The notes under the pieces were generated by a model that saw only the letters and a program-made list of their open reading frames with translations, did no database searches and had not been told where the DNA came from. From the NCBI RefSeq assembly GCF_022024115.1, contig NZ_CP091792.1, positions 2,604,001-2,668,000 on the forward strand: DNA of 64,000 bases. The letters run 5' to 3'. Position numbers and translations under genes: made by a program. Source of the DNA: Prevotella communis. Its GTDB lineage: Bacteria > Bacteroidota > Bacteroidia > Bacteroidales > Bacteroidaceae. Of this stretch, positions 1-12,310 are shown one piece after another (position 1 is the stretch's first letter; every line of letters starts with the position of its first letter).

Positions 1-1963
<1,963 letters not shown>

Positions 1964-2004
1964 TTAGAAATGGTTTAAAGTTATCACTAACGATATTTGC
2001 GATG

Positions 2005-2012
2005 CAAAAGTA
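2005..2012 (-). promoter_or_regulatory. -7 box (TACTTTTG) for GH10-CE1 gene
   Basis: Reads TACTTTTG on the minus strand, matching the Bacteroidetes TAnnTTTG consensus, about 50 nt before the ATG at 1954. It begins only 3 nt after the T-run of the upstream terminator, so its -33 region falls inside the terminator hairpin. Confidence 0.7.
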
Positions 2013-2015
2013 CAC

Positions 2016-2054
2016 AAAAAAAGCGACACAACCTTAAGTCGGATGTGTCGCTTT
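2016..2054 (-). terminator. Intrinsic terminator after GH95 gene
   Basis: Perfect 11-bp stem (2020-2030 with 2044-2054, core AAGCGACACA), 13-nt loop, followed on the minus strand by seven T (2016-2022). It lies 20 nt past the GH95 stop codon. Confidence 0.85.
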
Positions 2055-2073
2055 CTTTTCTATTCGTCTCATT

Positions 2074-4593
2074 TTATTGTTTTCCGAAGCGATATGTCTC
2101 ACCAGCAACCGTTTCTACATCATATTCATACACATGCTGCAAAGGTAGGAGAGAAAAGTCCTTCAGCTCTGTTGACTTCAATGGCGTACGGATTTCCGCA
2201 GGTGCTAACAGATTATTGGGGCATTCACCATGAGCCTCTTTCAGTCCTTTACCTTTCAATGGCACGTACGAGCGCAAGCGCAATGTGCCACCAATAGTTG
2301 AGCGAACCACGACATCACGAAGTTCTCCTCCATTCCAGGTTTCGTCAACGACGAATCCGCCACGTGCACGCAGCCCCTTCACCTCACCGGTCTTCCAGTC
2401 TTTGGGCAAAGCAGGCAACAGCTGAACGGCACCGTCATGACTCTGCAGCAACATCTCACAGATACCAGCCGACACACCGAAGTTTCCATCAATCTGGAAG
2501 GGCGGATGCGCATCAAAAAGGTTGGGATAGGTACGTCCATTAGGATGCTGGCGCGCAGAACGGTCATCCGGCAACAGATGCAACATATTCTTGATGATGC
2601 GGAAAGCATGATCGCCATCGAGCATACGAGCCCAGAAATTCGTCTTCCAGCCCAAGCTCCAACCCGTAGCCATATCACCACGCTGGTTCAGCGTATTGGC
2701 TGCAGCCGTAAAGAGATCGGGATGAGAATAGGGAGATATCTGATTGGAGGGATACAGGCCATAGAGATGTGAGATATGACGATGTTCGTCCCTGGGGTCG
2801 TCGGCATCAATCAGCCACTCCTGCAACTGTCCGTAACGTCCTATCTGCATAGGAGGAAGATTGGACATCTGGAATTTGAGGTTTGAGATGTATTTTTCAT
2901 CTTCACCCAGCACCTTGGCAGCCTGAAGCGTTTGCGAGAGCACATCAAAGGCAATCTGGTTATCCATGGTAGAACCAGCTGTCACATTGGTATTCTTACC
3001 ACGAGGTCCATGCTCAGGCGATACCGTTGGAACGGTCATCAGCCATCCTGCAGCCTGTTTCACCTCGCCGCCTGCAGGATATACCTGCATATAGTCGAGC
3101 AGGAAGTCGGCTGCACCTTTCAGCACAGGATACCATTGCTTCAGGAAGTCCTTGTCGCCCGTATAGAGATAATGCTGCCAGATGTGGGTCGTCATCCAAG
3201 CGCCTCCAGTGGGGAACATACCCCAAGGTGTACCATCCACAGGACCTGCAATACGCCAAAGGTCCGTGTTGTGATGGGCCACCCAACCTTTACAGTTATA
3301 CATATCCTTGGCAGTCTTTGCACCCGTCTCGCTCAGGTCCTTAATCATTGAGAAGAAAGGTTCCTGTGTCTCTGCGAGATTGCCCACCAAAGCAGGCCAG
3401 TAGTTCATCTCAGCATTGATATTAATGGTGTATTTCGAATCCCAGGGAGCATTCACGTTATCGTTCCACACGCCCTGCAGGTTAGCAGCCTGTCCGCCTG
3501 GCTGACTTGAAGAGATCAGCAGATAACGGCCATACTGCATCATCAGGGCCACCATATCCAGGTCGCTGGCATCCTTTTCAAAGGCAGCCACACGCTTGTC
3601 GGTCTCCAAACCAGAGTTTACAGATTTAGGCAGCGTCAATGATACGCGATTGTATTGTTCCTTGTATTTGGCGGTATGACGGGCCAGCAACTGCGGGAAC
3701 CGCATCGTCTCTGCCTGGTTCAGACGGTTTTTGTTCTTCTTTGTGGCATTGCCGCTGATATCGTGATAGTTCACGAAATTGGTGGCGGCAGAAATATAGA
3801 TGGTAGCCACGGTAGCATCCTGGACGATAATCGTGCCGTCGGCAAACGAGATACCGGCATCCTTACCCTCCACTCGCACGCTGGCGTGACACTCAGCAGT
3901 CAGACCAGCCTTAACGCCCTCTTGTTCAACGCCCTGAACCGTGGCGATGAGGCGTCCGCCATGATTCCCAGAACCTGCAGTCAGAGCATTCTGACAAGTA
4001 TGTTCTGAAGTCACCTTGAAAGGCAGCTGACTCTGATAGGACATCGTAAAGCTCAGCGCACCCTTCTTTCCGGCTTTCAACTGGATAACAATCACGCTGT
4101 CGGCCTGAGAGGCGAACACCGTGCGCTCGTATTTCACACCATTATATATATAAGAGGTAGTGGCCGTAGCATCACCCAGGTTCAGGGCACGCTCATACTT
4201 GGTCACGTCATTATGGCCTAACGAGAGCTTCAGGCTGCCCATGGGAAGGAAACGCATGCCGTGAGGCCCCTTGACAAAATGCTGGTCTATCAGTTTGGCA
4301 GCCTCGCCCTCCTTGCCTTGGAAAATCAGGCTACGCACCTCTGACAAAGCCTCCAGCGACTCTGTGCTGTTATTATTGTGGGGCTGACCACTCCAGAAAG
4401 TCTCCTCATTGAGCTGGATCTCCTCAGTATCAGTACCGCCATAGATCATAGCACCCATGTGACTGTTACCGACAGGCAGTGCTTCCAACCAATGGCTGGC
4501 AGGCTTTGAATACCACAAACGATGATTCTGGGCTATCGCCGTTGAGGAAACGACAACCAACAGAAATAAAAATGCGAAACGGTTTCGTAACAT
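2074..4593 (-). CDS. GH95 glycosidase (alpha-L-fucosidase / alpha-L-galactosidase)
   Basis: 839-residue secreted enzyme with a signal peptide ending AIAQ. GH95 hallmarks in order: [19 protein letters not shown] near the N-terminus, [20 protein letters not shown] at about 390-400 in the (alpha/alpha)6 barrel (it carries the Asn pair used in GH95 catalysis), [24 protein letters not shown], and [20 protein letters not shown] near the end. Full length for the family. GH95 enzymes remove alpha-1,2-L-fucose or, in Bacteroides corn-xylan loci, alpha-L-galactose; next to a GH10-CE1 xylanase and two GH115 genes the L-galactosidase role is attractive but inferred. A second GH95 lies at 30791. Transcribed from 4625-4632, divergently from GH115, and ended by the hairpin at 2016-2054. 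Confidence 0.9.
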   Translation of the reverse strand: MLRNRFAFLFLLVVVSSTAIAQNHRLWYSKPASHWLEALPVGNSHMGAMIYGGTDTEEIQLNEETFWSGQPHNNNSTESLEALSEVRSLIFQGKEGEAAKLIDQHFVKGPHGMRFLPMGSLKLSLGHNDVTKYERALNLGDATATTSYIYNGVKYERTVFASQADSVIVIQLKAGKKGALSFTMSYQSQLPFKVTSEHTCQNALTAGSGNHGGRLIATVQGVEQEGVKAGLTAECHASVRVEGKDAGISFADGTIIVQDATVATIYISAATNFVNYHDISGNATKKNKNRLNQAETMRFPQLLARHTAKYKEQYNRVSLTLPKSVNSGLETDKRVAAFEKDASDLDMVALMMQYGRYLLISSSQPGGQAANLQGVWNDNVNAPWDSKYTININAEMNYWPALVGNLAETQEPFFSMIKDLSETGAKTAKDMYNCKGWVAHHNTDLWRIAGPVDGTPWGMFPTGGAWMTTHIWQHYLYTGDKDFLKQWYPVLKGAADFLLDYMQVYPAGGEVKQAAGWLMTVPTVSPEHGPRGKNTNVTAGSTMDNQIAFDVLSQTLQAAKVLGEDEKYISNLKFQMSNLPPMQIGRYGQLQEWLIDADDPRDEHRHISHLYGLYPSNQISPYSHPDLFTAAANTLNQRGDMATGWSLGWKTNFWARMLDGDHAFRIIKNMLHLLPDDRSARQHPNGRTYPNLFDAHPPFQIDGNFGVSAGICEMLLQSHDGAVQLLPALPKDWKTGEVKGLRARGGFVVDETWNGGELRDVVVRSTIGGTLRLRSYVPLKGKGLKEAHGECPNNLLAPAEIRTPLKSTELKDFSLLPLQHVYEYDVETVAGETYRFGKQ

Positions 4594-4624
4594 ATTGTTA
4601 TTGATTTAAATAGTTTAGGCCGTG

Positions 4625-4632
4625 CAAAGGTA
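4625..4632 (-). promoter_or_regulatory. -7 box (TACCTTTG) for GH95 gene
   Basis: TACCTTTG on the minus strand, 32 nt upstream of the GH95 start. With the box at 4751-4758 it forms a divergent promoter region, a plausible target of the HTCS encoded nearby. Confidence 0.65.
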
Positions 4633-4750
4633 GGAAAAAAAATTGGTTTACAGATGATTTATGGTCTAAAAAAATGCCGAAAACAGGCAAAGAAACATTT
4701 TCACACACTTTATGATACATTTAATCATTGGTTTTTCCAATAAAAATGCG

Positions 4751-4758
4751 TACTTTTG
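4751..4758 (+). promoter_or_regulatory. -7 box (TACTTTTG) for GH115-HTCS operon
   Basis: TACTTTTG with a TTG -33 element at 4728-4730 (20-nt spacing). It ends 18 nt before the ATG at 4777 and rules out the upstream in-frame TTG at 4756 as start. Confidence 0.75.
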
Positions 4759-4776
4759 CAGCAAATAACTAAAACG

Positions 4777-7308
4777 ATGAAGAAATTCCTGTTTCTCATA
4801 CTGATGATGCTGCCCATTATGGCGATGGGGGCTGACATCTTCCGTATTAAAAATGCGACCATCAAATACGACAAGCAGGAAACCCTTCAAGTGAAAAGAG
4901 CCATAGGCGATTTGCAGGCTGATGCCGAACGGGTGACGGGATGCCGCCCTACCCTCTCGACAAAAAATGTTCGTGGCCCGCAAATCATCGTAGGCACCTA
5001 TGGCAAGAGTCCACTCATCCAGAAACTCATCAAACAGGGCGTTATCAAGGAAGCCGACCTCAAAGGCAAGTGGGAAAGCTATGTCCTCACCGTGACCAAT
5101 GAGAAAGAGCCACGCCTTGTCATTGCCGGAAGCGACACACGCGGAACTATCTACGGCATCTACGATATCTCTGAGCGTATGGGTGTATCGCCCTGGTACT
5201 GGTGGGCTGACGTGCCTGTCTGCAAGAATCCGGATGTAGCCATTCAAATATCCGGCGATTACTTTGCCTCCGGTGAACCGGCAGTCAAGTATCGCGGCAT
5301 CTTCATCAATGATGAGGACTGGGGATTAAAACCCTGGGCATCCAATCATTTTGAGAAGGAACTGGGCGATATCGGTCCCAGGACTTATGCCAAAGTATGT
5401 GAACTGCTTCTCCGTCTCAGGGCCAATATGCTGGCACCTGCCATGCATTCCTGCACAGGAGCTTTCTACTCGCATCCTGAGAGTAAGGTGGTTTGCGACT
5501 CCTTTGGCATCATTATCACCACCTCGCATTGTGAACCCCTGCTGCTGAATAATGCGGCAAAGAGCGAATGGGACAGCAACAGAGACGGCGAATGGAACTA
5601 CAAGACTAATCGCGAGACCATTTACAAGAAATGGGATGCCCGCCTCGGCGAGGCCGCAAAATACGAAAACATCTACACGGTTGCCATGCGTGGTGTCCAC
5701 GATGAGGGCATACGCGGCAATCTGCCCATGAGCGAGCGTGTGCCCCTTATTGAGCAGGTCATCAGGGACCAGCGCGAACTGCTGGAAAAACATAGTGTGT
5801 CCCGGTTTGCCCGCGATATCCCGCAAATCTTCGTCCCCTACAAGGAAACGATGGATATCTACGAGAACGGGCTGAAGGTACCCGATGACATCACCCTTGT
5901 ATGGGTAGACGACAACTACGGCTACATGAAACGCGTGGCAAATCCAGAGGAGCAGAAACGCTCAGGTCGCTCAGGCGTCTATTACCACCTGTCATATCTA
6001 GGTGCCCCTCACGACTACCTGTGGCTCAACACCACCCCACCCGTTCTGATGTACGAGGAACTGCGCAAGGCCTACGACAACGGTGCCGACCGCTATTGGC
6101 TGCTCAACGTGGGTGATATCAAGCCGATGGAACTGGGCATGCAGACTTTCTTTGACATGGCTTGGGATATCAACGCCTTTGACTTTGAAAAGGTCTATCA
6201 GCATCAGGCAGAATTCCTGGCTCGCACCTTTGGTCATCACACCTCTCAACTCTCAGTTCTCAGTTCTCAATTACAAATCATCCTTGATGACTATTATCGC
6301 CTGGCATGGAGCCGCAAGCCAGAGTTTATGGGTTGGGAATATCAATGGGACGACAAGGCACATACGGGTCTGAAGCCTACCGAGTTCTCCTTTGAGCACT
6401 ACGACGAGGCCCAGCGCCGATTGGCAGACTACCAGCGAATCAGCGACGAGGTGGAGCGGATAAGTTCAGAGTTGAGAGCAGAAAGTCTAGAGTTTGCCAC
6501 CGCCTTCTTCGAGTTGCTGCAGTTCCCTGTTCAGGCTGCCTGTCAGATGAACCGTAAGTTCCTCATGGCGCAACTCAACCAGTTGCTGGCAGAGAAAGGC
6601 CGTTTCTCTGAAGCCAACTGGGCCGCTCGCCAAATGGAAGAAGCCTACGACAGTATCAATGCCCTGAACCGCCGCTATAACAAACAGCTCAATGGCAAAT
6701 GGGATGGTATGATGGCACTCTCAACCAGTTTTACCAACACATGCCAGTTTTACCAGAAGCCAGAAGTGAAGCGTTTTGAAGGTGCTGGCGAGAAAGCCGT
6801 ATTGCTGACGCCCCTCAGAGGCCGAAGCGCTATAGATTGTAAAGTCATTGACCTGCAAAATTGCCAACATGCATCGGAGGGTACCCGTATCGTTCACGGT
6901 CTGGGTTACGACGGAAAGGTGGTGCAGTTTGGTGATCCTTCGAAGGAGTCCGAAGACGGAGCCTTGGAAGATATATTCTATTGGTTCAAGAGTCCAAATT
7001 GTGACTCCGTAGATATTATTGTCTATACGGTACCCTTCTGGCCTCTGTATAAAGGCAAGCAGAATCGTGTGGGTGTAAGTGTGGATGACTCACCTGTGCA
7101 GGTCTTTGAAAACAAGTTCAAGGAGTACGACCGCACGTGGAAGGATCAGGTGATGCGCAACGGTGCTGTGTGCCGCCTGCGTTTCGCTGTCAACAAGAAT
7201 CACCCTTACCACGAGTTGCGACTTGCAGGCGACCCAGGTCAGATGATTCAGCGTGTTATCATCGACTGGGGCGGACTACGCCCTTCATATATTGGACCAA
7301 CGATTTAA
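4777..7308 (+). CDS. GH115 xylan alpha-1,2-glucuronidase
   Basis: 843-residue secreted protein; the ATG at 4777 gives a signal peptide (MKKFLFLILMMLPIMAMGA), whereas the longer in-frame TTG start lies inside the promoter. GH115 blocks: GTIYGIYDISERMGVSPWYW, KYRGIFINDEDWGL at about 178-191, TSHCEP, GVHDEGIRGN, DDNYGYMKR, LNVGDIKPMELGMQTFFDMA, and a C-terminal beta-sandwich ending GGLRPSYIGP. GH115 removes (4-O-methyl-)glucuronic acid from internal xylose residues of xylan. Odd: two stretches with 7-nt periodicity (6244-6278, residues about 490-501; 6463-6497, residues about 563-574) encode polar peptides that look inserted compared with the GH115 at 12346. The HTCS gene follows after 12 bp, so they are probably co-transcribed. 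Confidence 0.92.
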   Translation: MKKFLFLILMMLPIMAMGADIFRIKNATIKYDKQETLQVKRAIGDLQADAERVTGCRPTLSTKNVRGPQIIVGTYGKSPLIQKLIKQGVIKEADLKGKWESYVLTVTNEKEPRLVIAGSDTRGTIYGIYDISERMGVSPWYWWADVPVCKNPDVAIQISGDYFASGEPAVKYRGIFINDEDWGLKPWASNHFEKELGDIGPRTYAKVCELLLRLRANMLAPAMHSCTGAFYSHPESKVVCDSFGIIITTSHCEPLLLNNAAKSEWDSNRDGEWNYKTNRETIYKKWDARLGEAAKYENIYTVAMRGVHDEGIRGNLPMSERVPLIEQVIRDQRELLEKHSVSRFARDIPQIFVPYKETMDIYENGLKVPDDITLVWVDDNYGYMKRVANPEEQKRSGRSGVYYHLSYLGAPHDYLWLNTTPPVLMYEELRKAYDNGADRYWLLNVGDIKPMELGMQTFFDMAWDINAFDFEKVYQHQAEFLARTFGHHTSQLSVLSSQLQIILDDYYRLAWSRKPEFMGWEYQWDDKAHTGLKPTEFSFEHYDEAQRRLADYQRISDEVERISSELRAESLEFATAFFELLQFPVQAACQMNRKFLMAQLNQLLAEKGRFSEANWAARQMEEAYDSINALNRRYNKQLNGKWDGMMALSTSFTNTCQFYQKPEVKRFEGAGEKAVLLTPLRGRSAIDCKVIDLQNCQHASEGTRIVHGLGYDGKVVQFGDPSKESEDGALEDIFYWFKSPNCDSVDIIVYTVPFWPLYKGKQNRVGVSVDDSPVQVFENKFKEYDRTWKDQVMRNGAVCRLRFAVNKNHPYHELRLAGDPGQMIQRVIIDWGGLRPSYIGPTI

Positions 7309-7320
7309 CCACATAAGCAA

Positions 7321-10300
7321 ATGATTATGCGTCGTTTTACACTGACTATCATACTATTACAACTATTCTTCGGCCTGGCTTACAGTCAGACCGGGGTTTT
7401 CTTTTCCTCAGAACGTTTCTCCAGCGCGCTCATTAATGATTTGTGCCAGGATAAATACGGCTACATGTGGATAGCCACCGACTATGGACTAAACCGTTTC
7501 GACGGCTATCATTTTACAGAGTATCTGCATCAGCATAATGACTCTACGACTATCAGCAGCAGCACGGTATGCACCCTGTTCTGTGACAAGGATGGCGAAC
7601 TATGGGTAGGCACCAATAAGGGACTTGACCGCTTCGACTATGCCACGGGAACATTTATCCACTATCCTTTCGCCAGAGGTCGCAAGCCACGTGTCACTAA
7701 GATGACGCATCTGAGCGATGGGAGAATGATTGTAGCTACCAGTGGCTATCATGGTCTTTACTGCATGGCCAACGAAATGGCAGACGACTATACCGAAGGC
7801 GACCTCGACATGCTGTTTGTGAATAGCGTGATGGAAGATGACATGGGACGTATCTGGCAATGCAGCTTTAGCGATCAGATATCCATGAAAGACGCCAACG
7901 GTATTCACAAGATGCGCACCACCCAGGGTTTCGTCGTTGACTTCGTCTATCACGACGGAGAATTCCTGATTGTCTGTATGCACGGACTTCATAGTTACCG
8001 TGACGGTCAGCTCACCATTCCCGATTACGACATGAGTGCACTGGAACCCAGTGCTATCATTCGCTGTGTGTTTACCGACAGTAAGGGCAACACCTATATT
8101 GGAACCCGAGGCGATGGGCTCTATTGCATCCCTGCCAACAGTAGGAAGTTAGAACGTGTACCCGCCATAGCCTCTGGCCTTAATTTACGTACAACGAAGA
8201 TATGGGCCATTACAGAAGACCGTCAGCACAATATCTGGTTGGGTTGTCAGTCAAAGGGACTTGTGATGCTACCAGCCAAAAGTCCCCAATTCTCATCTTG
8301 GAGTTTTGCCACCCAAGGCATAGACCTTGCCTCTACCATCACGGCTGTATGTGAAGGTGACAATGGTTATATCTGGTGTTCTGTTCAGGGTAACGGCATC
8401 TATGGTTTTGATGCAGATGGACATTTGAAAGCCCATCCTACCGCTCCCGACAAGGCTGAGTGTATTTTCCGTGACCGCAGAGGCAACTACTGGGTGGGTA
8501 CCGATGATGCTCTCTATGCCTACGACCCACTGACTGGCGTATCCACCAGGAAAGCGACCATCGACTGCGACAAATTTAATTCCATCACCGACGACGCACA
8601 TGGGCGACTGTATATCTCCACGTTCTCTCGTGGACTATGTGTTTACGATACAAATACCGGTGACCTACGTCAGTATAGTCACAAGAGTAGTGGTCTGTGC
8701 AACGACTGGATCATGGGAGTAACCTCTGACAAGTCGGGAAATATCTGGTTGGCCACAGCATCGGGTGTGTCTTGTTATAATCCTAAGACAGAAAACTTTG
8801 ATCGTCCTCATCTCTTTGATGTCATGTGTTTCAATGTGCTACAAACACGTAGCGGTGCTACTTATGTAGGAACAGAGCAAGGCATCTATCGACTGGAAGG
8901 CGAGAAACGGCCAGAGTTGGTAGCTTTGGGACAACTCTCTGTAGGCTATATGATTGAGGATGAACAAGGCTTCATATGGTGCTCCACCTCAAAGGGTATC
9001 TGGCAATATGACCCCGCCACAGGCAAAACCATCGGACATGTCTATGGCAATGGTCTTTCTGCTAAGGAATATATCACAAGCGTAGGACTACTTACCAGTG
9101 ACAATAAGATTTGTTATGCCAACTATAATGGTCTAACCGTTTTTCGCTCTAAAGACGTCATTGGGTGCCACACAACGCTCAACGAACTCTATCTGACAGC
9201 CTTCCGTCTGCCAGACAGAATGATTTACACGCAGGATGATGATCATTACGAAGTGTCTTACCTCGACAATGCCATCACGCTGGAATTCTCACTACTCGAC
9301 TATAACGCGCCAGAGAACATCATCTTTGAGTACCGTATCAACCAGTCGGCATGGCTGCAGAATCCGGAAGGCGAGAACACCATTCTGTTAAACCATCTCC
9401 AGCCAGGAACCTACAACATAGAAGTCAGGGCCATGTCTGGGACCACCTACTCACAGACCAAGACCATCACACTCACGGTGACTCCCCCATGGTATCGCTC
9501 CAAATGGGCCTACGCTATCTATCTCTTTGCATTCATCGGCATCATTACCGGCATAGGTTTCAGCTATCGCCGACGCGCCCATCGTATGTTGGCAGAAGAG
9601 AAGATGCGTTTTCTCATCAATGCCACCCATGATATTCGTTCACCACTTACAATTATCATGGGAGCCATCGGAAAACTGAAAGACTCAAAGATGGCAGAAC
9701 TGAAGTCTGAGGATGATTTTCAGTCCTTTAATTCCTCGACCCTTCAACCATCCATTGAAACGATCGATCGCAATGCCCAACGTCTACTGCAGTTAGTCAA
9801 TCAGATTCTTGACCAGCGACGTCTGGATAAAAAACAGATGCAGTTACATTGTCAGGAGACCAACATGGTTGATTTTATCAGCGGTGTGTGCAAACTATAT
9901 CAGTTTAGTGCCGACCAGCGTAACATTTCATTCACCTTCGAGCACGAGCGAGACCATGTATTGGCATGGATTGACCGTATCAATTTTGACAAGGTCATCT
10001 CCAACCTGCTCTCAAATGCTTTCAAATATACCTACGATAATGGCGAAGTGAAGGTTGTGCTGCACGAAACAGAAAAGAGTATAGAACTGTCTGTCATCGA
10101 CAACGGCATGGGCTTCAAGGATGAAGATCCCAACCGTTTCTTTGACCGCTTCTATCAAGGACAGAACTCTGCCAATCTGGGCATACAAGGCACGGGCATT
10201 GGTTTAAATCTCTGTCGTGCCATCACTGAGATGCATGGTGGCGAGATTAAGGCACAACGCCGTGAAGACAAGCAGGGAGCCTGTTTTGTGGTGACAATTC

Positions 10301-11163
10301 CCAAAGGCAACAAGCACCTGCGTCCTGAGCAGATTGTGACAGACAGTCCTGTGCGCGAAGTACTCTCATCAGGTATCAAGGGAAAGAAATCCTTCCGCCA
10401 GTTCCGCATCCTCATTGTCGACGATGAACCGGAAATAGCCCGTTATATCATCTCTGAATTAGGCGACCGCTATAAGTTTGACCATGCCATAAACGGCAAG
10501 GAAGCACTGAAGATGTTGCTTACTGATGAATACGACCTCGTCATCAGCGATATGATGATGCCCGAGATGGACGGACTCACCTTGCTCAAGCATATCAAGG
10601 ATAATACGAATATCTCTCAGATACCCGTTATCATGCTCACGTCAAAGGCTGAGGTGGAGTATAAGCTGGAAGGTCTCAGAGGTGGTGCAGATGCCTATAT
10701 TGCCAAGCCTTTCGACATGGAGGAACTGCATATCCAGATTGATAATCTCATTGACAACGTACGTCGCTTGAAAGGAAAGTTCAGTGGAGCCCTAAAACAG
10801 GAAGACCGTATTGAACAGGTAGAAGTAAAGGGTAACGATGATGCCCTCATGGAACGTATCATGCGCTCCGTCAATGCCAATTTCTCTGATCCAGACTATA
10901 ACGTAGACACCATGGCCAACGACGTAGGTATCAGTCGTGCGCAACTGCATCGTAAGATGAAGGAGATTACTGGTGTTTCCACAGGTAAGTTCTTGCGTAA
11001 CCTGCGTATGGAACAAGCCGCCCGTCTGCTTCGCGAGGGTAAGATCAACGTATCCCAGATTGCCGATCACGTAGGTTATGCCGATCAGGCCCATTTCTCT
11101 ACAGCCTTCAAGACCCACTTCGGACAGTCACCCTCGGAATACGCCGAGACACACAAAGAGTAA
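7321..11163 (+). CDS. Hybrid two-component system (HTCS) sensor-regulator
   Basis: 1280 residues with the full HTCS architecture: signal peptide (1-23); periplasmic beta-propeller of repeats such as DKYGYMWIATDYGLNRFD and DKDGELWVGTNKGLDRFD (about 25-650); Y_Y_Y domain (about 650-725); membrane segment about 729-751; HisKA with phosphoacceptor His about 770 in ATHDIRSPL; HATPase with NLLSNAFKY and GTGIGLNLCRA; receiver with VDDEP, phospho-Asp about 1077 in VISDMMMPEMDG and Lys in IAKPFD; C-terminal AraC-type HTH. HTCS proteins sense an oligosaccharide in the periplasm and activate their utilisation locus. Its place 12 bp behind GH115 and between two GH115 genes points to a xylan-derived, perhaps glucuronic-acid-containing, ligand (inference). 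Its stop abuts the stop of the convergent LuxR gene. Confidence 0.95.
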   Translation: MIMRRFTLTIILLQLFFGLAYSQTGVFFSSERFSSALINDLCQDKYGYMWIATDYGLNRFDGYHFTEYLHQHNDSTTISSSTVCTLFCDKDGELWVGTNKGLDRFDYATGTFIHYPFARGRKPRVTKMTHLSDGRMIVATSGYHGLYCMANEMADDYTEGDLDMLFVNSVMEDDMGRIWQCSFSDQISMKDANGIHKMRTTQGFVVDFVYHDGEFLIVCMHGLHSYRDGQLTIPDYDMSALEPSAIIRCVFTDSKGNTYIGTRGDGLYCIPANSRKLERVPAIASGLNLRTTKIWAITEDRQHNIWLGCQSKGLVMLPAKSPQFSSWSFATQGIDLASTITAVCEGDNGYIWCSVQGNGIYGFDADGHLKAHPTAPDKAECIFRDRRGNYWVGTDDALYAYDPLTGVSTRKATIDCDKFNSITDDAHGRLYISTFSRGLCVYDTNTGDLRQYSHKSSGLCNDWIMGVTSDKSGNIWLATASGVSCYNPKTENFDRPHLFDVMCFNVLQTRSGATYVGTEQGIYRLEGEKRPELVALGQLSVGYMIEDEQGFIWCSTSKGIWQYDPATGKTIGHVYGNGLSAKEYITSVGLLTSDNKICYANYNGLTVFRSKDVIGCHTTLNELYLTAFRLPDRMIYTQDDDHYEVSYLDNAITLEFSLLDYNAPENIIFEYRINQSAWLQNPEGENTILLNHLQPGTYNIEVRAMSGTTYSQTKTITLTVTPPWYRSKWAYAIYLFAFIGIITGIGFSYRRRAHRMLAEEKMRFLINATHDIRSPLTIIMGAIGKLKDSKMAELKSEDDFQSFNSSTLQPSIETIDRNAQRLLQLVNQILDQRRLDKKQMQLHCQETNMVDFISGVCKLYQFSADQRNISFTFEHERDHVLAWIDRINFDKVISNLLSNAFKYTYDNGEVKVVLHETEKSIELSVIDNGMGFKDEDPNRFFDRFYQGQNSANLGIQGTGIGLNLCRAITEMHGGEIKAQRREDKQGACFVVTIPKGNKHLRPEQIVTDSPVREVLSSGIKGKKSFRQFRILIVDDEPEIARYIISELGDRYKFDHAINGKEALKMLLTDEYDLVISDMMMPEMDGLTLLKHIKDNTNISQIPVIMLTSKAEVEYKLEGLRGGADAYIAKPFDMEELHIQIDNLIDNVRRLKGKFSGALKQEDRIEQVEVKGNDDALMERIMRSVNANFSDPDYNVDTMANDVGISRAQLHRKMKEITGVSTGKFLRNLRMEQAARLLREGKINVSQIADHVGYADQAHFSTAFKTHFGQSPSEYAETHKE

Positions 11164-12126
11164 TCAGAGTTTCACGTTTGAGATATCTATCAGATTATTC
11201 ACAATAGCATAAATCGTCAATCCTGCAGCGCTATGAATCTGCAGCTTTCTGGCGATATTGCGACGATGTGTAATCACGGTATTCACCGATATGCATAGAT
11301 GGTCGGCAATTTCCTTATTCTGCATACCCTGCACCAAAGCCACGATGACATCCTTCTCACGATCTGACAGCAGTTCCTGACTCTCGCCAACGCCAGCCTT
11401 CGTCACCATATCCGAGATATTGCGCGTCACGTCGTTCTGCTTCACGATTTTCTCCAGACGACGAATGGCAGGCACGAAGATACTGTCTTCCACCATGGCG
11501 TGCTGACGAAGCCATACCTCGTTCTCGTAGATATCATGGAGAGTGGCAGTCAGCTGGTTGTTATGCAGTCCATCCTGTGGCAGATACTTAATAATGAGGA
11601 GCTTCAACTCGCGCAACTTCTTATCCGTTGCCCCGTGATGCTTGGAAAAAGTATCCACATTATAGTCATTGATGGGTTGTTTGTCTATCAGCGACTGCAC
11701 ATAGGGGAAGAGCGTCTTCTGCTCATACTTCATGTGACGGCGTATCTCCTGTGCATATTCGTCATAGAAACGCAGGATCAGCATACCCAGCGAGTCTTTC
11801 TCATCGAGCGACTCCTGCAGCTCCCTGCGGATGTAGGGCAACTGGAAATCAAGGAAATAGGCATGAGAAGCTTCCAGATAATGCAACAGCGTAGGGACTG
11901 ACAACTGCTCATCGTTCTCGAAGCTTTCATACCCATTGGCCGTAAAGTTCACTACAGCCAGGAACGTATAGGTATCCACTCCGTTGTCCTCGCATGTCTC
12001 CCTGACGGTCTTATCACCGAATCCAAGATTGATTCCAAAACTACCGAGCGACTGCAGCAAATCATAGTTATCGCGAATCAGCGATATCATCTTGTCGTCA
12101 GCCTCATACATTTTCAGATTTCTCAT
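11164..12126 (-). CDS. LuxR-type regulator with N-terminal hemerythrin-like domain
   Basis: 320 residues, no signal peptide. C-terminal LuxR HTH (about 255-315): LSDREKDVIVALVQGMQNKE, then ISVNTVITHRRNIARKL. The N-terminal two thirds is helical with histidines and acidic residues spaced as in hemerythrin HHE domains: HYLEASHAYF, RHMKYEQKTLFPYV, FSKHHGATD and RQHAMVEDSIFVPA, enough to supply diiron ligands. Inferred role: transcription factor sensing oxygen, redox or nitrosative stress through a non-haem diiron site. It is convergent with the HTCS gene with no intergenic base, has its own promoter (12158-12165), and sits inside the xylan region without an obvious pathway link. Domain calls are confident; ligand and targets are unknown. 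Confidence 0.82.
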   Translation of the reverse strand: MRNLKMYEADDKMISLIRDNYDLLQSLGSFGINLGFGDKTVRETCEDNGVDTYTFLAVVNFTANGYESFENDEQLSVPTLLHYLEASHAYFLDFQLPYIRRELQESLDEKDSLGMLILRFYDEYAQEIRRHMKYEQKTLFPYVQSLIDKQPINDYNVDTFSKHHGATDKKLRELKLLIIKYLPQDGLHNNQLTATLHDIYENEVWLRQHAMVEDSIFVPAIRRLEKIVKQNDVTRNISDMVTKAGVGESQELLSDREKDVIVALVQGMQNKEIADHLCISVNTVITHRRNIARKLQIHSAAGLTIYAIVNNLIDISNVKL

Positions 12127-12157
12127 CGTCCTTTTACCTATTTATGATTAATCGGTG

Positions 12158-12165
12158 CAAAGGTA
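12158..12165 (-). promoter_or_regulatory. -7 box (TACCTTTG) for hemerythrin-LuxR gene
   Basis: TACCTTTG on the minus strand with a TTG -33 element at 12186-12188 (20-nt spacing), 32 nt before the start codon. Confidence 0.72.
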
Positions 12166-12310
12166 AGCATAATTTTCGACTTACGCAATCATCAAAAATA
12201 GGTATTTTGCATAATTATAACAAATAAGTAAAGTGATTGAAATACAAGGATGAAACATATTCATGAAGTCTATGCAACAAAAATCGGGACTGTTTATGCA
12301 ACATTTTTCT

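Noticed and set aside
2830..2900. 7-nt periodic stretch in the first GH95 gene (encoding [11 protein letters not shown]), similar to the queE-cls spacer array
   Set aside because: The second GH95 has the same length at this position with a similar periodic codon pattern, so there is no sign of insertion.
4756..4776. Upstream TTG start for the first GH115
   Set aside because: It lies inside the -7 promoter box and would place seven residues before a good signal peptide.
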